Source of the DNA: Brevundimonas sp. UBA4609
GTDB taxonomy: Bacteria; Pseudomonadota; Alphaproteobacteria; Caulobacterales; Caulobacteraceae
Length of the DNA: 10,380 nt
Direction of reading: 5' to 3'
NCBI GenBank assembly: GCA_002386585.1
Contig: DGIZ01000136.1
Span: 1 to 10,380 of the forward strand
The translations under genes and the position numbers were made by a program. Positions 5,820 to 10,380 of the stretch are shown piece by piece (positions within the stretch are counted from its first letter, which is position 1; every line of letters starts with the position of its first letter). The notes beneath the pieces were generated by a model. The model made no database searches. It saw only the letters and a list, made by a program, of their open reading frames with translations, and was not told the origin of the DNA.

Positions 5820-6200
5820 ATGAGCGACGACATTGTGCTGAACGTGGCCGATCCGGACGCCAGCGCGCGTTTCTACGCCGGGCTGCTGGGCCGACGACCG
5901 GTCGAGGCGGGGCCGGACCATGCCGTTTTCCTGCTGGCGCCGGGGCGGACGCTCAGCCTGTGGCGCGGGCGAGGCGGAGCGCAGGCGGACCTGCGCATGG
6001 AGGCGCCCGGCGTGGTGGATGAACTGCACATCGACTGGTGGGACCGGGGCGCGCGCATCGTCCTGCCGCCGACGGACATGGACGGCGGCCACGGCTTCGT
6101 GGCGCGCGACCCGGACGGCAACTGCCTGCGGGTCTACGCGGCCCATCGGAACCGTCACCCTCGGGCTTGTCCCGAGGGCCCATGGCGGACGTGTGCGTGA
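5820..6200 (+). CDS. Second VOC family (glyoxalase-fold) protein with a repeat-derived C-terminus, 126 aa
   Basis: A single VOC module covers residues 1-108. DIVLNVADPDASARFYAGLL (4-23) is the opening strand and helix, VVDELHIDWW (65-74) the central strand, and GFVARDPDGNCLRVYAA (92-108) the usual closing motif. His70 and His91 are possible ligand residues; no activity can be assigned. The ATG at 5820 is chosen because GGAGGG (5805-5810) lies 9 bases upstream; the in-frame TTG at 5814 is too close to it. From codon 112 on, the reading frame runs through the first CCCTCGGG hairpin repeat. That adds 15 unusual residues (Cys, Pro, Trp, Arg-rich) to a normal domain, so the native stop was probably lost when the repeat arrived. 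It is likely controlled by the adjacent WYL regulator and may be co-transcribed with it. Confidence 0.87.
   Translation: MSDDIVLNVADPDASARFYAGLLGRRPVEAGPDHAVFLLAPGRTLSLWRGRGGAQADLRMEAPGVVDELHIDWWDRGARIVLPPTDMDGGHGFVARDPDGNCLRVYAAHRNRHPRACPEGPWRTCA
6153..6182 (+). repeat. CCCTCGGG hairpin repeat, copy A
   Basis: This unit has a perfect 8-bp stem CCCTCGGG (6158-6165) / CCCGAGGG (6171-6178) with a 5-base loop, flanked by CGTCA on the left and GCCCA on the right. A near-identical unit lies in opposite orientation at 6255-6285. Such CCTCGGG-type palindromes are known from memory as abundant intergenic repeats in several alphaproteobacteria. Unusually, this copy is inside the 3' end of a coding region. 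Confidence 0.8.
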
Positions 6201-6254
6201 CCTGAGCGGCTGTCCGCGCGGCTTGCAAATTCAACGAAAAGCGTATCGCCGCGC

Positions 6255-6285
6255 TGGGCCCTCGGGACAGCCCCCGAGGGTGACG
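6255..6285 (-). repeat. CCCTCGGG hairpin repeat, copy B (inverted relative to copy A)
   Basis: The stem is CCCTCGGG (6259-6266) / CCCGAGGG (6273-6280) with a 6-base loop. Read on the minus strand, the unit matches copy A over its whole length except in the loop, including the CGTCA and GCCCA flanks. It ends 7 bp beyond the mnmA stop, so it may also end or protect the mnmA transcript, although no T-run follows. The two copies enclose about 72 bp with no gene of its own beyond the VOC stop. Confidence 0.8.
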
Positions 6286-6292
6286 ATGGGGG

Positions 6293-7525
6293 TTAGACCG
6301 CCACGGCCTCGGTCGACTGGATGAAGCCGCCGCCCAGGACCCGTTCGTCGTCGGCCGGATCGTAAAGGACGCAGGCCTGACCGGGTGCGACGCCTTCCTC
6401 GCCCTGATCGAAGACCACCTGAACGGCGTCATCGATGAAAGCGAGGCGGGCGGGGGAGGGCTGGCGGGTAGAGCGGACGCGGGCCAACACCAGAGCGCCG
6501 TCGCGGGCGGCTTCCTCGATGGTGGCCTGATCGCCCAGCCAGTTGGTTTCCTCCAGCGTCAGGCGCGCGGTCAGCAGGGCTTCGCGCGGGCCGACGATGA
6601 CGCGGCGATGGTCGGGGTCCAGCTTGACCACGAACAGGGGCTCGCCCACGGCGACGTTCAGCCCCCGGCGCTGGCCGATGGTGTAGTCGGTGATGCCCGA
6701 ATGGCGGCCCAGCACCCGGCCGTCCATGTGGACGATGTCGCCCGCTTCGCGTCCCTGCGGCCGCAGGCGGTCGATCAGGGTGCGATAGTCGCCGGTCGGC
6801 ACGAAACAGATGTCCTGGCTGTCCGGCTTGGCGGCGATCCTCAGGCCCAGCGACGCGGCGACGCCCCGCACCTGCGGCTTTTCCAGATCGGCGAGCGGGA
6901 AGCGCAGATAATCCAGCTGATCCTGCGTCGTGGCGAACAGGAAGTAGGACTGGTCGCGCGAATGATCGACCGCCTTGCGCATCTGCGAGCGGTTGCCGTG
7001 GGTGGCGCGGCGGACGTAGTGGCCGGTGGCCATGGCCTCGGCGCCCAGGTCCCGAGCCACGTCCAGCAGGTCGCGGAACTTCACCGTCTGATTGCAGCGG
7101 ATGCAGGGGACCGGCGTCTGGCCCTTCAGATAGGAATCCGCGAACTGGTCGATCACCGCGTCCTTGAAGCGGTTCTCATAGTCGAGGACGTAGTGCGGAA
7201 TGCCGATCAGGTCGGCGGCCAGACGGGCGTCGTGGATGTCCTGACCCGCGCAGCAGGCGCCCTTCTTCTTCAGCGCCTCGCCGTGGTCGTAGAGTTGGAG
7301 CGTCACGCCCACGACGTCATAGCCCGCCTTGTGCAGCAGGGCGGCGACGACGGTGGAATCCACCCCGCCCGACATGGCGGCGACCACGCGCGCGCCCTGC
7401 GGCAGGCCGACGGCCTGTCGCACGCTCTCGATCGCGGCGTCCAGGTCGGCTTCCGACATGGGGGCGATGTCGGGAACGGGGCAGAGGATGTCGTCGGTCA
7501 GGGCGTCCATGGTCATCGCCGCCAT
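6293..7525 (-). CDS. mnmA: tRNA-specific 2-thiouridylase MnmA, 410 aa
   Basis: MnmA makes the 2-thio group of wobble uridine 34 in tRNAs for Lys, Glu and Gln, using ATP and sulfur relayed from a desulfurase. The ATP pyrophosphatase P-loop SGGVDST is at 52-58, followed by [15 protein letters not shown] (68-82). The nucleophile is Cys144 in [10 protein letters not shown] and the second catalytic cysteine is Cys240 in [23 protein letters not shown] (278-289) marks the central domain. A C-terminal beta-barrel ends in [17 protein letters not shown]. The length suits the alphaproteobacterial form, which has an N-terminal extension of about 45 residues here. Three ATGs lie close together (7525, 7516, 7510); 7525 has the best spaced AGGG (5 bases before) but is not certain. 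It is downstream of sciP on the same strand but separated by an intrinsic terminator, so it is probably transcribed independently. Confidence 0.97.
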   Translation of the reverse strand: MAAMTMDALTDDILCPVPDIAPMSEADLDAAIESVRQAVGLPQGARVVAAMSGGVDSTVVAALLHKAGYDVVGVTLQLYDHGEALKKKGACCAGQDIHDARLAADLIGIPHYVLDYENRFKDAVIDQFADSYLKGQTPVPCIRCNQTVKFRDLLDVARDLGAEAMATGHYVRRATHGNRSQMRKAVDHSRDQSYFLFATTQDQLDYLRFPLADLEKPQVRGVAASLGLRIAAKPDSQDICFVPTGDYRTLIDRLRPQGREAGDIVHMDGRVLGRHSGITDYTIGQRRGLNVAVGEPLFVVKLDPDHRRVIVGPREALLTARLTLEETNWLGDQATIEEAARDGALVLARVRSTRQPSPARLAFIDDAVQVVFDQGEEGVAPGQACVLYDPADDERVLGGGFIQSTEAVAV

Positions 7526-7582
7526 TTAGGCCCTGATGCGCGCGATTTCGAGGCCTGGCTCGAAACGAAGGCGCGTCCAATG

Positions 7583-7608
7583 AAAAAGACCGCCCCGTTC
7601 TGGAGCGG
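7583..7608 (-). terminator. Intrinsic terminator of sciP
   Basis: On the minus strand a 7-pair stem, CCGCUCC (7608-7602) with GGGGCGG (7596-7590), one pair being U-G, encloses a 5-base loop. It is followed by UCUUUUUC. The hairpin starts 27 bp after the sciP stop. This is the clearest Rho-independent terminator in the window and separates sciP from mnmA. Confidence 0.85.
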
Positions 7609-7635
7609 CCGTGATCATGCGTTCAGGCGAAAAGC

Positions 7636-7920
7636 CTAGTCGCGGTAGCTCTGGATGCGCGTGGTGCGCAGACCCTGCATGCCCCATTTGTCGATGGCCT
7701 TCTGCCAGGCCATGAACTCCTCGGCCGTCAGACGGTACTTCTCCAGGGCGTCCTCCAGGCTGATCAGCCCGCCGCGCACGGCGGCCACGACCTCGGCCTT
7801 GCGGCGGATGACCCAGCGGTTCGTGTCCGAGGGCGGAAGATCCCGCAGGGTCAGGGGCGTACCCGTCGGGCCGACCACGTACTGTTCGCCGTTACTGTTA
7901 AGGCGTCGCTCTTGCAGCAT
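7636..7920 (-). CDS. sciP: SciP, small inhibitor of the cell-cycle regulator CtrA (DUF1153 family), 94 aa
   Basis: The protein is of normal SciP length. It has the conserved GPTGTPLTLRDLPPSDTNRW (17-36), then VIRRKAEVVAAVRGGLISLE (37-56) and a helix-turn-helix-like part with LTAEEFMAWQKAIDKWG (64-80) and GLRTTRIQSYR at the end. In Caulobacter crescentus SciP accumulates in swarmer cells, binds CtrA and prevents it from activating its promoters, and is itself made from a CtrA-dependent promoter. The ATG at 7918-7920 is preceded by GAGAGAGG about 10 bases upstream. Two CtrA-box matches lie 55-93 bp upstream and an intrinsic terminator follows. It lies just downstream of flgE, on the same strand, as I recall for Caulobacter. 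Nothing is truncated. Confidence 0.95.
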   Translation of the reverse strand: MLQERRLNSNGEQYVVGPTGTPLTLRDLPPSDTNRWVIRRKAEVVAAVRGGLISLEDALEKYRLTAEEFMAWQKAIDKWGMQGLRTTRIQSYRD

Positions 7921-7974
7921 GGGCTTAAGCCTCTCTCACCACCACCATAGACGCGCAGGCTAGGCCCCCGCCCG

Positions 7975-7989
7975 CTAAAAGGCTTTTAA
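7975..7989 (-). promoter_or_regulatory. CtrA box 1 of the sciP promoter
   Basis: On the minus strand the sequence is TTAA, seven bases, TTAG, against the CtrA consensus TTAA-N7-TTAA: seven of eight fixed positions match. It is centred about 62 bp before the sciP ATG. If it overlaps the -35 region, as at many CtrA-activated promoters, transcription would start near 7945, giving a leader of about 25 nt. Confidence 0.65.
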
Positions 7990-7997
7990 GCGTCGTG

Positions 7998-8013
7998 GTG
8001 AAGGAATGGCTAA
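7998..8013 (-). promoter_or_regulatory. CtrA box 2 (imperfect) upstream of sciP
   Basis: On the minus strand this reads TTAG-CCATTCC-TTCAC, matching TTAA-N7-TTAA at six of eight positions and including the frequent CCAT after the first half. Its centre is about two helical turns upstream of box 1, on the same face of the DNA. It is weaker than box 1 and could be chance. Confidence 0.45.
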
Positions 8014-8029
8014 GACGCATCCGGCCGGT

Positions 8030-8048
8030 CCGGCGCCTTCTGCGCCGG
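8030..8048 (-). terminator. GC hairpin between flgE and sciP, possible flgE terminator
   Basis: A perfect 7-bp stem CCGGCGC (8030-8036) / GCGCCGG (8042-8048) with a 5-base loop sits 58 bp after the flgE stop and upstream of the CtrA boxes. There is no T-run on the minus strand, so termination would be inefficient or Rho-assisted. It may instead protect the 3' end of the hook mRNA. Confidence 0.45.
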
Positions 8049-8058
8049 CTAAAGGAAG

Positions 8059-8095
8059 GATTCATCGAGTCTAACGAGACCTTGCTCATGGAGTC
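8059..8095. promoter_or_regulatory. Cluster of three GANTC (CcrM) sites between flgE and sciP
   Basis: GATTC (8059-8063), GAGTC (8067-8071) and GAGTC (8091-8095) fall within 37 bp of non-coding DNA. In Caulobacterales GANTC is the CcrM methylation site, and its methylation state together with GcrA tunes some cell-cycle promoters. The cluster lies 139-175 bp before the sciP ATG, upstream of the CtrA boxes. A regulatory role is inference. Confidence 0.4.
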
Positions 8096-8106
8096 CTGTT
8101 GGCCGA

Positions 8107-9540
8107 TCAGCGCTTGATGTTGATCAGCTCCGCCAGCATCTCGTCGGCGGTGGTGATGATCTTGGACGAGGCCGAATAGGCGCGCTGGGTGGTGATCAGG
8201 CCGGTGAACTCGGTCGACAGGTCGACGGTCGAGGCTTCCAGCTGCTGGGCGCCCAGCAGGCCCGCGCCGCCGGTGCCGGGGGCCTTGAGGTTGAAGGTGC
8301 CGGAGTTCTGGCTGACACGGAAGGCGTTGCCCGACACCTCGGTCAGGCTGTCGGCGCTGGGGAAGGTGGCCAGGGCGACCTGGGCGATCTTGCGCATGAC
8401 GCCGTTGTCGAAGATGGCGGTGACGAAGCCCGCCTCGTCGATCTTCACCTCGGTCAGGTTTCCGAAGGCGGTGCCGTTCGTATAGGTGGCCTGGACGATG
8501 GAGGTGCTGTCGTACTGCGTCAGGCCGCCCGCCGAGGCGTTCAGGTCGAAGGCGATGGTCTGGGCCGCGATGCCCAGGTCGGCGGCCCAGGCGCCGTCAG
8601 CGCCCGCCGTCGCGCCGTCCGACGAGCCCAGCGACAGGCTGGCGTTGGTCGGGTCGTCGAACAGGCCCGTGCCGGCGGCCCAGCCCTGCATCTTGGCCAC
8701 GTCCAGACGGCCGTCCTGGGTGAAGGCGATGCGTCCCGACTTCAGCAGGCCGTCGGTGTTGGTGACCATGTCGGCGGGCGCGCGGATCTCGGCGTACCAC
8801 TCGTTGGCGTCGGCGCTCTTCAGGAAGGAGACGGTGATGTTGCGCTGCCCGCCCTTGGAGTCGGACACGGGAATGGTGATCTCGAAGTCCGGCTTCACGC
8901 CCGTCGCCGGGTCGTTGGCGTACATGGACATGGAGTTGGCGGCGGGGTCATAGGCCGTGACGCCGGCCGGCGGGGGCGTCTGGGCGGCTTCATTGACCGG
9001 CTGGCTGGACTTCAGGTTGGCGTTCAGGCCGACGCGGGTCGTGGGTTCGGCCGCGCCGCCGACCGAGCCGACGTTGATGGTGCGCAGGCGGCTCATGTCC
9101 GACGGGTCGCTGTTGACCACGCCGTCGGCGTCGACCGGCCAGCCCTGCAGATACAGGCCCGAGGTGTTCTGCAGATAGCCCAGATCGTCGATCTTGAAGG
9201 CCCCGGCGCGGGTGAACAGGCGCGCGTCCGAAAGGGTCAGGTTCTCGGACTTCTCGGTGACGACGAAGAAGCCCTGGCCGGCGATGGCCAGGTCGGTGCC
9301 CGAGGTGGTGCGCTGAAGCTGGCCCGCCTGGCTGATGAAGTGGCGAGCGGCGGCCTGGACGCCGCCGGCGGAGTAGCTTGCGCCGGCCGTCTGGGCGTTG
9401 ACGACCGTCGAGAACTCGGTCGACGCGCGCTTGTAGCCGACGGTGTTCACGTTGGCGATGTTCTGCGAGATCGTCGAAAGGGCCGCGGCGTTGGCGGTCA
9501 GACCGGACACGCCGGCCATCATGGCGCCGTTGATGCTCAT
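8107..9540 (-). CDS. flgE: Flagellar hook protein FlgE, 477 aa
   Basis: FlgE is the secreted subunit of the extracellular hook joining rod and filament. The N-terminus SINGAMMAGVSGLTANAAAL followed by ISQNIANVNTVGYKR is the rod/hook signature that forms the coiled core. The segment after it, including GTDLAIAGQGFFVV, is the next conserved block. The middle (about 150-400) is the variable surface domain. The C-terminus LEASTVDLSTEFTGLITTQR, then AYSASSKIITTADEMLAELINIKR, is the matching core helix. No cysteine or signal peptide is seen, as expected for type III export. The ATG at 9538-9540 is preceded by AAGGAA 9 bases upstream and lies 12 bp after the flgD stop, so the two are co-transcribed. 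The length is shorter than I recall for the Caulobacter hook protein, the difference lying in the variable middle. Confidence 0.97.
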   Translation of the reverse strand: MSINGAMMAGVSGLTANAAALSTISQNIANVNTVGYKRASTEFSTVVNAQTAGASYSAGGVQAAARHFISQAGQLQRTTSGTDLAIAGQGFFVVTEKSENLTLSDARLFTRAGAFKIDDLGYLQNTSGLYLQGWPVDADGVVNSDPSDMSRLRTINVGSVGGAAEPTTRVGLNANLKSSQPVNEAAQTPPPAGVTAYDPAANSMSMYANDPATGVKPDFEITIPVSDSKGGQRNITVSFLKSADANEWYAEIRAPADMVTNTDGLLKSGRIAFTQDGRLDVAKMQGWAAGTGLFDDPTNASLSLGSSDGATAGADGAWAADLGIAAQTIAFDLNASAGGLTQYDSTSIVQATYTNGTAFGNLTEVKIDEAGFVTAIFDNGVMRKIAQVALATFPSADSLTEVSGNAFRVSQNSGTFNLKAPGTGGAGLLGAQQLEASTVDLSTEFTGLITTQRAYSASSKIITTADEMLAELINIKR

Positions 9541-9552
9541 GACTGGGGTTCC

Positions 9553-10299
9553 TTACGAAAGAAGATTGAGAGGATTGAGTTTCGAGGCGAGGGCGCTGAG
9601 CGCGCCGGCGTCCTCTTCGGGATCGGGCTGGGCGGTGGCCTTCTGCTCTTCCAGCGCGATCAGGCTGGACACCGGCATGATCGACTTGCCGATGATGACG
9701 AAGGGGGTGTTGTCGTACATCTCGACGCCGGTGACGCGGCCGCGGATCAGCACCTGGCTGTCGACGTCCTTGCCTGCGCCGTCCTTGGCGAGGACCTTCA
9801 GCGTATAGACGCCGCCGTCGTCCACCTGACCGCCGCCGGTCGTGGCTCCGTCCCACTTGAAGTCGTGCATGCCGTTGGTCTTGTCGGGAGCCGGGCCGCT
9901 CCAGACCACCTTGCCCGAGGCGTCCAGCACCTGAAGCGTGACGTCGGTCGCGTCGGCGGCCAGCTCATAGCTCCAGCTGGCCTCGCCGTCCTCGAAGCGG
10001 GTGGCGGACCAGACGGCGGTGGCGTCCTTGCCGATATACTGCGAGGCGCCGGTCAGGCCGTCGCCCTGCTGGGCCCTCAGCAGGCTGGTCAGCAGGTCGT
10101 TGGTCAGAAGCTGCTGCTCGACGCCCGCCATCTGGGTCAGCTGGGCGGTGAATTCGTTGGAATCGACCGGCGACAGCGGGTCCTGGTTCCTCAGCTGGGT
10201 GGTCAGCAGCGACAGGAAGGTCTGGAAGTTGGAGGCCAGCATCTGGCCCCCGGCGTTCACCCGGCCTGCGGCGTTGTTGGTGGAGACGGCGTCAACCAT
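9553..10299 (-). CDS. flgD: Flagellar hook assembly (hook cap) protein FlgD, 248 aa
   Basis: FlgD caps the growing hook and is needed for addition of FlgE subunits. The N-terminal part has the family block FQTFLSLLTTQLRNQDPLSP followed by VDSNEFTAQLTQMAGVEQQL (residues 26-65). After a linker comes the FlgD Ig-like/tudor region: SQYIGKDATAVW, then VTLQVLDASGKVVWSG, GMHDFKWDGATTGGGQVDDG and YTLKVLAKD. RVTGVEMYDNTPFVIIGKSI and PVSSLIAL form the closing strand pair. About 35 residues of Glu/Ala/Leu-rich tail follow. The ATG at 10297-10299 is preceded by GAAGGT with about 6 bases between. It starts 2 bp after the preceding gene's stop and ends 12 bp before flgE, so translation is probably coupled along the operon. 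Confidence 0.95.
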   Translation of the reverse strand: MVDAVSTNNAAGRVNAGGQMLASNFQTFLSLLTTQLRNQDPLSPVDSNEFTAQLTQMAGVEQQLLTNDLLTSLLRAQQGDGLTGASQYIGKDATAVWSATRFEDGEASWSYELAADATDVTLQVLDASGKVVWSGPAPDKTNGMHDFKWDGATTGGGQVDDGGVYTLKVLAKDGAGKDVDSQVLIRGRVTGVEMYDNTPFVIIGKSIMPVSSLIALEEQKATAQPDPEEDAGALSALASKLNPLNLLS

Positions 10300-10301
10300 C
10301 G

Positions 10302-10380
10302 TCAGACCTTCAGATCGACGCGATCAGGCGTCAGGGAAAGGGAAGTCCAGGCGCCCGGCGGCGGAACGGCGGCGTCGGCC
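10302..10380 (-). CDS. C-terminal end of the gene preceding flgD, cut by the right edge; possibly fliK (hook length)
   Basis: On the minus strand a frame open from the right edge ends at a TGA (10304-10302), two bases before the flgD ATG. The last 25 residues include a Pro-rich stretch and end in SLSLTPDRVDLKV. The tight junction shows that this is a real gene of the same operon. Hook-length control protein FliK often precedes flgD in flagellar clusters, and a Pro-rich region followed by LTP-like strand sequence would fit its C-terminal domain. Too little is visible to be sure; another flagellar protein is possible. Confidence 0.6.
   Translation of the reverse strand, partial: ADAAVPPPGAWTSLSLTPDRVDLKV

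Noticed and set aside
6608..7639. 343-residue plus-strand frame antisense to mnmA
   Set aside because: mnmA is certain on the other strand; the antisense product is low-complexity Val/Gly/His/Arg with no recognisable family and runs through the sciP terminator.
8990..9856. 288-residue minus-strand frame across the flgD/flgE junction
   Set aside because: Arg-rich out-of-frame reading of two clear flagellar genes.
1..10380. Defence system, prophage, CRISPR array, insertion sequence, tRNA or rRNA
   Set aside because: No spaced repeats, transposase or integrase motifs, toxin-antitoxin pairs or RNA gene structures were seen; all well-read genes are ordinary chromosomal families.

Overview
The window is GC-rich chromosomal DNA that reads like an alphaproteobacterium of the order Caulobacterales, most likely Brevundimonas or a close relative. 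The best evidence is a sciP homologue (inhibitor of the cell-cycle regulator CtrA) directly downstream of a hook operon (flgD-flgE). Matches to the CtrA box TTAA-N7-TTAA and several GANTC (CcrM methylation) sites lie in front of it. The genus is an inference from gene content and style, not from an alignment.

Left part (1-3602). A gene cut by the left edge ends at 367 and converges on a run of four minus-strand genes. In transcription order these are a hotdog thioesterase (3602-2766), an acetyl-CoA acetyltransferase (2693-1503), an ecotin-type serine protease inhibitor with a lipoprotein-like signal (1452-940), and a small VOC/glyoxalase-fold protein (707-372). The gaps (72, 50 and 232 bp) allow co-transcription of the first two or three. 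Strong hairpins follow ecotin, so the VOC gene is probably a separate unit.

Middle part (3603-6292). A HxlR-type regulator with a cysteine-rich tail is divergent from the thioesterase, and an inverted repeat lies between them. It converges on a one-TM protein with a Gly/Met-rich end. Next come a YafY-like HTH-WYL regulator and a second VOC protein on the plus strand, a common regulator/target arrangement. The second VOC gene runs into a pair of inverted CCCTCGGG hairpin repeats that fill the gap to mnmA.

Right part (6293-10380). Here lie mnmA (tRNA 2-thiouridylase), then sciP with an intrinsic terminator, then flgE and flgD, and at the right edge the last 25 codons of a gene that reads into flgD. 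The flagellar genes are one minus-strand operon. sciP appears to have its own CtrA-type promoter, which links hook assembly and the CtrA brake physically and probably temporally.

No insertion sequence, phage, CRISPR array, tRNA or rRNA was seen. No intergenic stretch exceeds 300 bases. The window looks like ordinary core chromosome. The most interesting points are regulatory DNA, a possibly membrane-anchored ecotin, and a repeat that supplies the C-terminus of a protein.
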